Assembly (NCBI GenBank): GCA_038030265.1
Contig: CM075937.1
Location: 3,844,001 to 3,908,000 of the forward strand
Direction: 5' to 3'
DNA from: Corythucha ciliata
Lineage: Eukaryota > Arthropoda > Insecta > Hemiptera > Tingidae
Length of the DNA: 64,000 bases
Positions 11,039 through 24,010 of the stretch are shown piece after piece. The notes below the pieces were generated by a model. The model was not told where the DNA came from. It made no database searches and was given only the letters and a program-made list of their open reading frames with translations. The position numbers and the translations under genes are program-made. Position 1 is the first letter of the stretch; every line of letters starts with the position of its first letter.

Positions 11039-13517
11039 ATGGGCAACTGCCTCTCAGGTTGCACTACAAGGTAAATTTAAATGTCTAAATAAAAACAAAA
11101 CTTTGAATCTATAACGGCAATCAAAACAGAACTCGAAATGGTGGCGAGACTGTCATTAGTTACACAACGGGAGGGGGACGGGTGTATCAAACGACGAAAG
11201 AGTCGTTACCGGCGTTGGACGCCCAAGTACAGGTTTGTTCGTGTGTAATAATTTTTAATCTTCTCCCTTGTGTCAAGCTCTAATTTGTTTTGAGCTTACA
11301 ATGAATTTAATGTTTTCAGGGAACGTATGAAAAGCAAATTAAAGAGTTTAGTATAGTGCGAAAAGAGTTGGAAGCACTTCAAACACAAATCTGTCACAGT
11401 CAAGCAGTTCTTGCATCCTTGGTAAGAAATATTTTCAATTTTTTATTGCCTCGTTATTACATGGGGGCAGGGTAAAATCGTCATTTTATAAGTGCCAATA
11501 AGTACTGGGGGGGGGGAGGTTTACCCCACGCCTGTTGGTCAACTCAATTGAATCTTTCGCGTCAATGAAAATTAGCAATGAATCTCAATGCGCGAGACGT
11601 CAAAACTTTGACAGTTTTTAATTAGATGGCGTAGGAGAGGGGGGTAAGCCGTACGCCGTTATTGCACAACAATAGTCCCGTTACTTTAAATTAACGACTT
11701 TTTTTTATTGTACGAATATTCTTTCTCGAAATAAAGAACATGAATCACCAAGGCAGTTAATTCCTTAGCAATCTGAGGGGGGGGGGGATTTCCTAAAGCC
11801 AAACTTTGTAATATTTTTACAGATACCCAACAGTAGCAGGGGGGATAGAGCTTATATTCACGTTTTTTGGGGGGACGTTTAAAGCTCCAAAACGACGATT
11901 TCGCTGTTTTCAGAGAACAGTAAAGTGAGTTATTGGCAACACGGGGTTCTTTGCCTTTATAAAATTCACTTTACTGGACACCCTCGCTGGTCCAAAATCC
12001 TGTAAATGTCTATTTGTCTATCTCTCTTTCTCCAGAAGTTCACATTTCTGGAGGCATCATCGGGTGGCACAGATCAGAAATGTGACAAAATCAACAGAAC
12101 AACTCAAACCTTTCAAGACCCCCACCCAAAGTAAGTTGACTTGTGTAAGCCTTGAAATTACGCAATGGCGTCGAATTATTTGCTGCATTTTACACCGCGT
12201 AGATCCCTGGAAAATGTTTCATCAACTAAAAGTGGAGAATACCAACTTTTGGTTAGTTCCTGCCCCGCTATTTTACACAGTATTGCCGTTCAAACGGGTT
12301 TGTATGAAGTATAAAGCTGAAAATTTAACCTTCAAAACTCTGTATGAATTCTTGCGTCGCGTTGGTTTTTTTTATAGAATTCTTGGATGTTGCTAAAATG
12401 CACCCAATCAACGACGCTGAATACTTTCTACCTCCAATACGGACCTCATTTGATAAAGTAAATAATATATTTTTGGACTAAACACTGTGGAATGACGCAA
12501 AAATTGCGTGTCCACCAATAGGGTGTAAAAGAGCAGAGACTGAACTCAGCCGAGCCACTGAACACCATCGACCTAGACATCTACAGATCCTGTCGAAAAC
12601 TGTCGGTTCTACCGGAAGAAGAGGGAGTGACCGATGACTCACCCCCAGGGAGCAGTCGACTGGCACCGACGCGTTTTCCGGAACAACAAGCCCATTCATT
12701 CGAGTCGTACTTGTTGCCCGTGAGCTCGGCGTCTCACGTTATTCGTCAATTGAGCGATCCGACGACATCACGAAGCACGCGTCGACCTTTGCAGGTTCGT
12801 CTTTGTTTTTGTTAAGGGTTTAAAACGTCAATAAAATTTAATTTTTGAAAGGTTTCAACCAACATCGCAGACGACACACTTCGACCTTCGGGGGTGCAAG
12901 ACTCGGGTCTCGGCTGTTCCGAGGTGAGAATCCCCTCGCCGACTTTTACAACCCTCCAGGACACCGTCTCCCAACTCGTCACCATCTCATTTTCCTCCGA
13001 CCCTGACCTCGACTCCACTACGATCACATTGCGAAGCCCCTACAGCCCCAGCAGCATCAGCAGTACGCCCCTCTCGCCCGACATCACCTACGCCACACCA
13101 CCCGACGTCACACCCAGTTCACCCAATAAAAACTCCTCGTCGGACACATCGCTCTCGTTTCAAACACCGCAGGAGGACGCTTCACCCGAAGAGCGATGCG
13201 AGTCTCCTCCTCCTCCCGTCGACAAGTCGACAAGTTGGTGACTGCGTGGGGGGGGGGAGGAGGCCAGGGGCTAAATGTAACGCAAATTGTTTGCAGGCAA
13301 CGACCTCTTACCACCGGAAAAACCACTTTTGTCCATTCTTCTAGACGACAAACCACCTGCAATGACCACCCGAGGCAAGAATAGTTTAACCGCCGACCCT
13401 ACAGCGGGCTCGTCATTGAGCCGACTGCCGTCGAGACGTAAACTTGTGCGATCATTTGCTCGTATCGGCTCGGAACTTCGTTTAGAACTTCCTGAGGAGA
13501 CTCAGCAAAACAAGTGA
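11039..13517 (+). CDS. Predicted myristoylated coiled-coil protein (unidentified), 8 exons
   Basis: I built this model from splice signals: exons 11039-11070, 11130-11232, 11320-11421, 12073-12130, 12378-12457, 12522-12794, 12852-13233 and 13297-13517. All join in frame to give about 416 residues. The start MGNCLSGC is a typical N-myristoylation (Gly2) plus palmitoylation (Cys4, Cys8) signal, so I infer membrane anchoring. Residues ~46-95 look like a short coiled coil (KQIKEFSIVRKELEALQTQI). A Ser/Pro/Thr-rich low-complexity stretch (~260-340) and a basic tail (SRRKLVRSFARIGS) follow. I do not recognise the family. The exon 4 acceptor at 12073 was preferred over one at 12036 because only it keeps the frame open. 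The last exon could instead use a donor near 13514 and continue further, so the C-terminus is uncertain. The next gene, on the same strand 7 kb downstream, is LRMP-like, and a single larger transcription unit cannot be excluded. Confidence 0.55.
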
Positions 13518-16500
13518 ATTTTTTTTTATTATTATTTTTGCTAACACTAATGTTGATACCTGTGGACGTAAACTAGGCTACAACGGAGTGGGTTAAGAGG
13601 CTATGAAGCTCCAAAACTACGTGAACCAACCCAAAGAAGCTCTCGAAAAATAATATTCGTGTACCGTTCGGACGAGCAAAACTGGCGACCAGAGAGCAGA
13701 ATCAGCGAGTTATTCGTCTTCCCGGCCTATTTCCCAAATTCTTCTCGAGGCGAGCATTAGATCAGAAAAACAGAGAGTCCTCTTCCTGCCTTCCTTGTGT
13801 TCACTTCATCCTATTTTTCTTCTTTTTCTTCTTCTTCTTCTTCTTCCCTTCATTTCAATACCCTGTCCTCCCAAAAATACCCTCTCCTTCAAAGGCACGT
13901 TACACTTGGTGCCAGGTGTGGGGATCGAAGCTTCCTGGTTGGGGGGGGGGGGCTCTCTGTCTATTTCAACGTTCTTACGCCTGTCTCGTGAAAAATTTGG
14001 GAAACAGGCAAGGGAAATCACTTACTGGACGTTTTCCGCGAGTATCTAGCTGGTTCTGCGCTCTGGCCGCCCCCCATTTGTTCATCCGACCGGTAGACGA
14101 ATATTATTTTTCGAGGGCTTCCTTGGATAGTTACAGCTGTTAGGAATAGTAGAAATTACGGGGTTTGGTCCGTTATGGTCACTTCCACGTCAAAAGCTTT
14201 CACTTTGGACAATGGACGGATAAGGGGGTACCCGCCGGAACCGATTTGGAATTGTCGAATTGAGGGGTTTCCGTTTCGGCTAGTTTTATGGTCACGCCCA
14301 CTGCAAATGCTCTTATCATAGATGGAAGAGACGGTTATCGAGCCTTTCCAGTCCTTAGTGGGGAATGGGGGGGGGGGGTACACGCACACCTCTGGAGTTG
14401 CGAATATGTATTCGAAATCAGGGGATTTCGACCAGTTGGGGACGTGATTATACGTGGAATACGAAGCCTTTTCATCTATAAACCCCACCAATTCGAATGG
14501 TTGTTAGTGATTATTCTTATTCTGTTCATGGTCACGTGGGAGGGGGGTCCAAGAAATTTTCCGACCAGAACAGCAATTATCCAACTATAGTCCACCCCGT
14601 ATTTGAAGCTTTCCCACACAGGTTTAAACGCAGAAAATTTTCTACGAGAAAAATAACCACTTTTACCCCCCGTCCTCCACCCTACGGTCACTTTTCATCA
14701 TTGTAATAACTCAAACTTTGCGGCGTCACGCTCTCTGCGTTTTTCTCCTAATTTAAAAGCCCTCATATTCTCACGCTTATTAATAAATAAAATCGCAGAA
14801 GGGCGAGGAAGAGCAAAATATTCTGCACGGCATTATAAAAAATTATAATTTTTCCAACTTTAATTAACGGTTAATTACGCATAAAGTATACCTAATAAGT
14901 TTGTATTCCCCCCCCCCCACATTGATATCTCACCCAATACCCCCCCCCCCTCCACACACACACCGACTCCCTACGTTCACTCGAGCTTTCAAACCGTTTT
15001 GGTGGTGGAGTGGCGTGGGTGAGATAGACGAGACGTTGTTGGTGTGTGTGTGTGTGTGGTGTGGTCAAATCAGATGCTCGCGCGTGCTCGTCCTCTTTGG
15101 TCGTCCACCGGTTCGACTCTGTGAGGAGTTGTTCAGTCCAATTTTTACGTGCGCTATTCGCGGTCTTGAAGAGTTATAAACTCTGGGCAGGGGGAAAAAG
15201 CTTACCAACAGGTATTCTTTTTGTTATATTTATCTATCGGTTTTAATCTCCCATTTTTTTTATTTATTTTTTTTATTTATTATTTTACGCTTGAGCGATT
15301 AATTTAAAAAACAAAATCGTTATTTTTACACAAACAAAATTTCTATTTACTGTAATTAACGAAATAATTTATTGGTCAATTCTCCCACGTGTGCAAAAAT
15401 AAGGTTTTGCTCTTCGTTCAAGGGAAAACATACAAACAAAATAAAATCTTTTTTTCTTCTTCTTTCAACCTCCTATCACAACAAATTAAAATGCAATTAT
15501 CCTTTAGTTTGTTTGCTTCTTCAAGTTGTTTTTCGTTATCTCGGTGTGTGTGTTGTTTTGACGGGAAAAGGACCCACCGGCAGTCCCCCCCCCCCCACCC
15601 AGAATACCACTTTTTGTGATTTTTATGGAAAGTGTCCATGAACCTCTCTCTACCTGGCTGGATGACCAAAACAGGGGAAATGAACTCGCGAGAGAGATTA
15701 TGATCTTTTTGAAGCATAAATGGACGTCTAAATATACATTTTTTTTGTGTATTCCGTTCTGTCAGTTGAGCTGGAGGAAGTCGCCAGACTTTTTTGTTTT
15801 GATTTTTTCGTTTTTTAATAAATTTCTGCGTTTATCTTTTTCTGGGATGGGGGGGGGGGGCGTCCTTCAAAATATCAAATATCTCGTTGAAATATACTCT
15901 CCTTTTTTTTTCTAATGAAAGCCATTAGCCCTTTTGACTCCGAGCTCGTTATTGCCTGAAACTCGCCGGTACTCTTTTATAATAAATACATACAGATTCG
16001 CCTTATAATCTCGTGGCTTCCATTAAAAAGATTAATAGGATTTTATTTTTTAATTTGCCCACTCCCCCACCCAATCCCCCCGCAGGAGCACGGGTTTATC
16101 GTTTTACGCGGATCCAATTATATTACGCTCGCTCGTAGGGGTAACTCGATTGAAATATCAATCTTACGCCCGAGTAAATGAATTAATGAACCATTATGAT
16201 TTTTCGCCTATTAATTTTAATAATTAATAATAATTATTAAAATGTATATTTTCATTGCCCTGTTTAAGCCCATGAAAGAAAAACAATGTGGCAGAAACAT
16301 TTCGCTCCATTTGACAGAAGCTCCCCAAGCCGTTTGATGACTGCCCTATAAGCGTACCGTGTTTGGGTTTGTGTTTTAGGGGGGGAGGGGGAGAGGCATT
16401 GTTTTGAAGTTGTACAGTGGAGCAGAAATGTTCATCCACGTTGAAATAACCGTGTGCTACACGGTAGGTTTAAATTTACACTCATTCATTCATTTTTTTT

Positions 16501-17159
16501 CGTCGGGTAGTTTTTGCAGCGAGGAACCAATAAGGAGATCAATTAACGTGAGTTGTTTTTTTCTACTAATTAACGCCTTACCTATTAAATAATGAATTAA
16601 CGGCCAAAAGCGCTTATTTTTTGTTGTTGTGTTTTTTTCTACGATGGTTGTTGCTATTGAATCATTGCTTTTTGATTAGATACCCAACCCGACCCCACCC
16701 GCCATCTGAGCGCACACGTTTCTATCATTCTTGCCCTGTCATTTTCTAAAATTTCGTGATCAAACGAGGCCAAATCTCGCAAACGTTTGTTGATTAGATG
16801 CGTTTGGTAGACAAGGGGAGAAAAAATGGATACGCGAGGCGCCCGCAAAGGACTGTGTGCAAAATTCGCCCAGAAAACCCATTCGTCATTTTCGTTTAAA
16901 CGTTAGCGGACAGCACGCTTTTTTCCCTCACACCAAACGGCGCACTTGCAAAGTTGCAATAACAATTTTCCGGGAATTAGAGAGATAAAATTTAATGACA
17001 AGGTCAGCCGGTGTAAGTATAAGGATTGCGTGCCAATTTTGGCCTTGCCAATCGCCGAGACGATTTTCCACAACCGATCGGTAGTGCCCCGAGCTCTCAC
17101 CAGCGCCTGGGGAAAAATCACTACGAGGCCCCAAATAAACAATAAATATTTTTACGTAG
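13518..17159. other. Non-coding region rich in homopolymers and microsatellites
   Basis: No open frame with splice support or a recognisable domain was found. Features seen: a TTC run (13820-13845), a TG run (15040-15058), and pure G or C runs near 13940, 14365, 14910, 14940, 15586 and 15850. A+T-rich sequence dominates 15240-15520 and 16150-16250. It could be intron or intergenic sequence. Confidence 0.5.
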
Positions 17160-19215
17160 CTTTACCGCACGGTTTCTTAATTCTAGCCACGAAGTAGCCT
17201 CTATAAACCGTGAATTACATTTTTATTCTCCCATTTTCGCTAGGATTGACAGCGTTTTATCAATTTAGGCCGTGAATCAGCGTCTAAATCTCCTCGATTT
17301 TAGCTGGGAATTAGCGATATTCTCAATTAAAACCACGGATTGCCATTTTTTTTTTTTTTACATTTAGCCATTCAATCAGCTCTTTTCCACAGTTGTCACG
17401 AATTAGCACTATAATTTTTTTGTAAATGATCGCTTTTTCTCATTAATTTTAGGTTTGAATTAGCCTTTTTTTCTCAATTTCAGCCGGGGTTGAGCCGCGA
17501 ATGATCGATTTTTCTCAATTTTTTCCGTGAATTCAGCGTCATATTTAAATTGTAGTCGCGAATGTTGCCTCCAGAAACCGCGGATTAGCGTTTTTCCTCC
17601 ATGCAATCATGGTTGGGAGCATGTTTTTATCAATTTGAGCCGTGAATCGTCACTTATTTTTAATTTCAGACACAAATGAGCGTTTATTCTCAATTTTAGC
17701 CAAGAAGTTGCGCCTCCAGAAAGCGCGCGTTATATTAGCTTTTTGTCTCCAATTTCAACTGGAATTTAACGCGTTTTCTCATTTTTAGCCGTGAATCAGC
17801 TCTTTTCCTCATTATCAGCCACAAAATTGCCCCTAGAAACCGCGTGTTGGCATTTGCTGAATTTTATCCGCGAATTTATCGATTTTTCTCAATTTTATCC
17901 GTTAATCAGCATTTATCTCAAATTTAGTCGCGAACTAGCTCTGTGTATTTGCATAAATTTTTTGTTGCGATTTGTGCTTCATATCTCCATTTTACCCGTG
18001 AATCGCAGCGATTTTTCTCCATATTAGCCGCAAATTAGCACTTTATCTTCAATGTTAGCGGAAATTAGCACTTTTCTCAATTTCAGCCGTGAATTAGCGG
18101 TTTTCCGCTGAAAACTTGCCGCAGAAACCGCCAGTTGGCGTTTCCTCAATTTTAGCTGCTCATTTATCGATTCTTCTCAATTTTAGTCGCTCATTACCGC
18201 TGTTTCTCAATTTTATAGTTGCGATTGAGTGCTTTACACCGTCATTTCACCCGTGAATCACAACGTTTTTTCTCGCACCAAATTAGCGCACCAATGTTAG
18301 CCACAAACTGGCACTTTTTCTCAATTTTAGCCACGAATTTTCCTCCAGAAAAACGCAAATTTTGTCCACAAGTTGGCAATATAATACAATATATTTGCGA
18401 ATGATCGCTTTTCTCAATTTTAGGCTTGAATTAGCGTTTTTCATCCAATTTTAGCAGGAATTGTACGAATTTTCTCAATTCGGAGCCGTGAATAAGCGAT
18501 TAGCGGGAATTAGCGTTTTTTAAAATTATGTATTAGCCACTTGTAAGCGCTTTATTTTTAATTTTATAACCCACGAAGTTGCCCCCAGAAACTGTGAATT
18601 TACATTTTCTTCAATTTTAACCGTGAATCAGCGCTTTTTCTCCATTTCAGCAGCGATTGAGCGCGTTATTTCTCAATTTTAGGCGCTAATTATCGCTTTC
18701 CCCCCAATTATAGCTGCGAATTAGCACTTTTTTCTCGATTTAAGTCGTGATTTAGCGTTTTTTTTTTTTTTTTCATTTTAGCTGCAGTTGAGCACGTTTC
18801 CCAATTTATTTAGGACTAAATAAGCGTTTTTTCTCTATTTTAGACGAGAATCAACGTTTCTCCTTTTTATCCGCGAATTGGTGATTTCCTAGACTTAAGC
18901 AACGAATATTAGCGTTTTTCCCATATTCAGCCGCGGATTTTATAGAATTTGTTCACTCTTATCCACGATTTTGTACCCTAATTAGCGCTTTTTCTTCATT
19001 TTAGCCGCGAATCAATGCTTTTTTTTAGCTTTTTCCAGTGCTAGCTAAGCGATTGACCTAGCGCTTTTCCCTAATTTTAGTCACATAGTTGCCTCAAGAA
19101 ACGGCTGACTTGAGTTTTTTTCAGTTTTAGCCATAAAAAGTCCCTCCACTCATCGTGAATTATACCGACTTATTCTCAATTAGCGTTTTTTTTTTCCAAA
19201 CTTTTAGCCGCATAC
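17160..19215 (-). repeat. ~30-bp array, family A, reverse orientation
   Basis: About two kilobases of the reverse-oriented unit (TTCTCAATTTTAGCCGTG then AATTAGCGC). The CCTCCAGAAACCGCG variant recurs at about 17570, 17715 and 18120 (and near 18340), marking a higher-order period. The array lies between the 11.0-kb gene and the LRMP-like gene, so if they are one unit it is intronic. Confidence 0.88.
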
Positions 19216-20502
19216 TTGGCGCAATAGCGGCACACAGAATAGGTGATTCTAGGAGTAGAGAAAAATCGTCCAAAACATACGAAAAGGCAAAACATTCCAT
19301 TTCCGGTACTGACGACCCCTCAGTAAAAAGGCATTTTAGCCGGGACAGGAAAAACTGGCCCTAAAAATAGCCCAGTTGAGCCCTTTGACGGGTTTGCCAT
19401 TCATGGGCGAGGGCGATGACCATGTTTTAAGATGCTAAATTATAAGAGTTTTACGGCCGTTCTCTGTTGGATTCTTCGAATTTTTCTACCTTTTTTGTTT
19501 TACCAATAAACGACAAAATATCCTTTTCGGATATGACGATATAACCAGATCCGAACATAAAAACTGTCGGTTGAATTGTACCGGACAAGCCCTGTACCGA
19601 GGAAAATGGTTCTTCCCCTCCACCCCACTGAAAGTTACAGAATCAGATTGTACAAGTCTGCTTTGGCCTGGGCGTGGGCGTGGGCGTAACACTCATTGCT
19701 ACCGCATTGAACTCGCACTTTAACCTCGGAATAAGTGACAATCCACCGTATAAATGGGGGTAAAATGGTAATTTTTACAATTTTTGGCAATTTGGTAATT
19801 ACCATTAATAGTAATTTTGCCTAAAAAATGGTAATTTTACCCCCGACATTGACCATTCGGGTGGAAAAATCGAAAATAGGATCTTTCAACAAACAGTATG
19901 TCATGGGTTTCGCTCTTTTAAAAACGCCATTTCGTGTGTTTTGACTCTCTAAAAAAATGAAAATTTGATCCAAAAAGGTCACCTGAATACGAGGGATAGA
20001 GAGGAGGGGGACTGTTTTCCCAATTAAGGGCTCCATGTTGTGGTTAAGGGTGCGGTGTGCACCGCCCGGACATATATAGCGTCTCCAGTGGCCGGTGGGG
20101 ATCTGTAAATCAACATCGAGTGAGGTGAAGAATAATTATGAGACGCCCTTTCGGGACAAGAAAAGACGATCGATCATTCCCTGTTTGTTTAAAAGAAGAA
20201 GAAAGCAATGTTTTCTAGAACAATGCGACTTATTTGTTTCGATATCACAACGGACCTATCTAAGGAGTCGAGAGAGGGAAAAACCGTCGTAAAACACAAC
20301 TTTTGTTATTTATGGCCCAACTAAGGTGCACTGTGTAAATTTATGTTTGCTTTTTTTTCGAATTTCTTGATATTGGGCCGCAACCCCCCACCCCCAACCA
20401 TTCATCACCAACAATTCCATTACCTCTTTAAATAGCAAACGTTTTTTTTTTAATTAAGCGGAAAAGACTTTCTCCATTTGTCGTGAAATTCCATATTTTC
20501 AG
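19216..20502. other. Spacer upstream of the LRMP-like gene, possible promoter
   Basis: No gene is supported. A weak TATA-like string CATATATAGC at 20071 is preceded by a GC-rich dyad (GGGTGCGGTGTGCACCGCCC, 20049-20068) and lies about 430 bp before the first coding exon. This could be a promoter with a non-coding first exon, but that is inference. A GGGGGTAAAAT/ATTTTACCCCC inverted repeat spans about 19755-19845. Confidence 0.35.
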
Positions 20503-20538
20503 GGTGAATTAAACGAGCAAAAAGAGAACAACGTTAAA

Positions 20539-22682
20539 ATGGATCAACAGCCGAATCAGCCAGTTTTTCCTAGTTTGAGCGACGCAGCTCTTAAACAATT
20601 GGGCCTGTGGTTACAAGAAAAATCCAACGATGAAACGTAAAGAGAATAATAAAACTTCTGTACCTAAAATTTAAAATTTTCTTGATTTTTTTCTTCCAGA
20701 GACACACAATTGCCTGAGGAAGACATCGAGGTAATTGACCCGAGGAGGCTTAACCTCCTCCCACCCCTTACCCTTCTCAACCTTAAATTTTAAACATTCT
20801 CGCAAACTTTTTTTTTTTTTTAGAACAAATATACATCGTTGGTTCTGGCTTTTAAGACTGACAAGCTTACTTTGAGCAGACGTTTGGAGCTTCAAAATAA
20901 ACTGAGGGATCAGGCTGAACTTAATATGACTCACGAGTTTGAAACACTTAAAACTTCGATGCAGGTACACATAACTCGAAGATCACGCCCTCCACCCAAC
21001 AACAACCTTAAATTTTGTCTTTAATTTTTGTATAGAATTTGAATAAAATTTGTAAGGACTCGGAGAAAACGGAAATATTAGAAAAAATTCGTCTACAGAT
21101 TGACGCTATCTACAAATCAGCTTTGAGAGTGTCAAGCACTGCGGAGGTGCATCGCGTTTTTTTATTTTATTTATTTATCGAGCAATTACTGAATTTTTTA
21201 CTTTCAATTATACAGCTTTACGGCGCCGTTCAGCAGGAGAATCGACTGTCCAAAGCTGTGGACATTATACTGAAACAAGTGGACAATTTGAAGCAAATGT
21301 ACAGCAAAGAGAAAAAAGATCACACTGAAACAAAGTAAAAAAAAAACTCTTCCTGGTTTTCTAGACTTTTATTTCCTACAATGACGCATATTTGTTTTTT
21401 TTTTTTTAGGAAACTTTTAAAAGACAGTAAACCGTTGTCTCCGACAGTCGCGGCCCTCAAGGCTGTAAGTTTTAGAAGTGAAGCCCCACCCCACCCCCCC
21501 CCACGTTAGAAAAATTTGTAATTTTGTAATTTCGATCAGAACGGTAACGGTGACGGGAAGCGAAGAGCGTCCATAGCTACGCTTCATCAAAGTGGAAGCG
21601 GAAGTCAAAATCAGCCGCAAAGTCAAGACTCTGGGCAGCCTTCCGTAAGTATAAATTTTTTTGTTTTGTGTAACGCGCATAGTGATGGGCTGACGGGGAG
21701 GGGAGAGAGGTCCTTGAATGTTTTCTGCTTTATAATTAGACAGTATTGGTAAATCTCATTAGACCACCGGTCTAATTTTGAATAATTCAGTTTTTAACTG
21801 TTTTCTTCTTTCTGAATGTTTGTTATAACACAAATTTTATGCGCACGCAGCATCTTCAAGATAAACGATTTTCAGTTATATAAGGTGAAAAACTTGGCTT
21901 TTCGCGTTATTATAATTTTATTGTTCGTTTTTATTTTATTTAATAACGGTTAATTTTGCGAATTCTCACGGTTAAAAAAATACAAATTTCCACACAGGAG
22001 AGACGAGGGAGTACGTCAAGGAGAGGATCACAGTTAAGAAGGATAATATTAGCCAACGGAGAAATAGTCCTCAGCCACTCCAGAAAATCCAGGTATGTGC
22101 TGAGTGGGTGCATTCGTTGCATTTTTATTACGCGCTGTGTGTTTTTTTTTGTTTTTAAAGCCAAACCGATGACAATCTGAACAAAATTAACGAACGACAT
22201 AATTCCGAAACAAAAAGCGATGATTTTATGAGCGACGAGTACTCTCCTGTAGACACGTAAATACGATCCCCCCCCCCATTCCATTCCGGTTTCAATTTTT
22301 TGTTTTTTTGTGGTCAATTTAGCTCAGACAATGAATCGGGCGTTGAAGAGGACTTACATTTTGGTAATGAAGTCAATTTAAAACACGAAACCGAGATAAA
22401 GAGACCTCTTCCTCCACGGTATAAATTTAGAAAAAGGTACTTCACACCACTCTGGAGGGGGGGGGGGAGGAGGGCAATTTAACACAATCGTTAAACCGTC
22501 TTTGATCAATCAGACCCTCCTTTTGTGCACCACCGTGGATGCTCAGAGTCATCGCTTTTCTTCAATGGCTTCAACCCTACGAGGATTTCGCCACTCACTC
22601 TCGTTACGCCATCGCTAGTGTTTTCGTTCTGATCGCCATCGGAATCGTCGCTTCAAATCTCTTCTTAAGGCACGAAAACTGA
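20539..22682 (+). CDS. LRMP: LRMP/JAW1/IRAG-family tail-anchored coiled-coil protein, 11 exons
   Basis: Splice-consistent exons 20539-20636, 20700-20730, 20824-20964, 21036-21146, 21216-21334, 21410-21464, 21540-21644, 21998-22092, 22161-22256, 22323-22436 and 22514-22682 give 377 residues without a stop. Residues ~45-170 hold the family's conserved coiled-coil region: LVLAFKTDKLTLSRRLELQ, LRDQAELN, ALRVSSTAELYGAVQQENR and SKAVDIILKQVDNLKQMYSK. Vertebrate LRMP/JAW1 and IRAG1/MRVI1 share these phrases. A Ser/Arg-rich linker (SERRGSTSRRGSQLRR) looks phosphorylatable. A hydrophobic segment at ~353-373 with only four residues after it fits a tail-anchored ER/nuclear-envelope membrane protein. In vertebrates the family binds IP3 receptors and, for IRAG, PKG; that role here is inferred. 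One exon is only 31 nt. The frame is open from the acceptor at 20503 upstream of the ATG (GELNEQKENNVK), so the true N-terminus may lie in an earlier exon. Confidence 0.88.
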
Positions 22683-23500
22683 AAAAAAAAAAAATCTTAA
22701 GGAATCATCATCATCCTTTTTAACTGTGATGCCCTTGAATCCCCTCTCCTCCCTTTCGTCCATTTATTCCAAGAAATCTCAACGACGGGTTGAATCAAAA
22801 TTTGAAGTTAAACTATATTGCCAAAAGAACATTCCAAGTAATTTAAAAGACCAATTTAATGAATAGTAGTGCCCTTTATTGTATTAGCGTAACACTATGT
22901 ACTCCTGTTTTTCTACACCGAGCACACAATAACAAAAAAACCGAGGACCAAGGTTGCCTAAATTCCGGAATTTTGTTGAATCTTCAACATTCACCACACG
23001 CTTCCCACGCCGCGAGTTTGTGATAACTGCTACCTTCATTTTTTAATATTAATATTATATCGTAATTATTCATTTGTTCCAAACAAAAGATTATATTTTG
23101 TAACGTCAACTCTAAAGAACCAAAGATTTTTAGCTGATCAGAATGATATGGGGGGGAAGCAAAGCAACCTCCCCCACCACCACCTCCTTTACCAAAGAAA
23201 TATGTTGTAAACGTTCCTTCATAATGTTAAAGTGTCGTGCTCGATGCGAATAAAAAGCACGTTAATTATGTATATGTATGCATAATGTGAGATTTTGCCT
23301 GAGTCCAGTAATCATCAGACTGCTGAAATCACGGCTGAAATCAACGGAACTACTAACCACTCAATTTTGCCCCCACTTTTAGGTTCGCAGACGACAACCC
23401 CCCCCCCCCACCTCCTAAACCACACACACCACTCTCTAGACGACTCCGTGAGAAGCATTATTACTGCCCAGTTAATAGTTGGCTCATTAACCCGAGGAAG
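22683..23500 (+). other. 3' region of the LRMP-like gene
   Basis: A+T-rich sequence without coding support follows the TGA. The first good polyadenylation hexamer AATAAA is at 23249-23254, which would give a 3' UTR of roughly 600 bp. A Pro-rich open stretch around 23370-23460 is caused by a C homopolymer and is not called. Confidence 0.45.
23249..23254 (+). terminator. Candidate polyadenylation signal of the LRMP-like gene
   Basis: AATAAA lies 567 bp after the stop codon and is followed by T/G-rich sequence. It is the first canonical hexamer noticed downstream. The cleavage site itself is not determined. Confidence 0.4.
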
Positions 23501-23501
23501 C

Positions 23502-24010
23502 TATACACTGAGAGAAATAAAGGCCTTCATCGGGTCAATATTCGCCCGACCATCGGGTCAAAATCATAATGCCCGATGATCAGGTCGAAATGGCCTTTAG
23601 GGTTTTCACCCGATGAATGCTGTCGGTACATGTTGAACCGATCATCGTGCCAATTCATCAGACTTTGGATGCACCCGATGAATACTCCTCGGTTCACTTT
23701 GGCCTGACCATCGGCCCTATTATTCACCCGATGAACATTCCTCAGTTTGCTTTGACCTGATCATCGGTCCAAGTTCTCACCCGATGAACATTCCTCGGTT
23801 TGCTTTGGCCTGATCATCGGTCCGAGTTCTCAGCCGATGAACATTGCTCAGTTTGCTTTGGCCTGATCATCGGTCCGATTGTTCGCCCGATGAACATTCC
23901 TCGGTTTGCTTTGGCCTGATCATCGTTCCGAGTTCTCAGCTGATGAACATTGCTCGGTTTGCTTTCGCCTGATCGTCGGTCCTATTGTTCACCCGAAGAT
24001 CATTCCTCGG
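23502..24010. repeat. 53-bp tandem repeat with dyad CATCGG/CCGATG
   Basis: Units of about 53 bp repeat about eight times; for example the CATTCCTC phrase at 23736 and 23789 is exactly 53 bp apart. Each unit contains TGATCATCGGTCC and CACCCGATGAACATT, so each carries an internal inverted repeat CATCGG/CCGATG. The block starts with ACACTGAGAGAAAT, which is nearly the reverse complement of TTTTCTCAGTGTA ending a related fragment at 46134-46146. The array may therefore be the inside of a non-autonomous transposon. Confidence 0.8.

Noticed and set aside
12894..13241. 115-codon ORF read to its own stop as a stand-alone gene
   Set aside because: It is the interior of exon 7 of the 11.0-13.5-kb gene; the frame continues to exon 8 through a donor at 13234.
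13795..15641. Several overlapping ORFs of 60-110 codons on both strands
   Set aside because: They cross homopolymers and microsatellites, have no consistent frame and match no domain.
20095..20292. Open frame beginning MGICKSTSSE, a myristoylation-like start
   Set aside because: The first codon is GTG, not ATG, and the segment could not be joined in phase to the LRMP-like exons.
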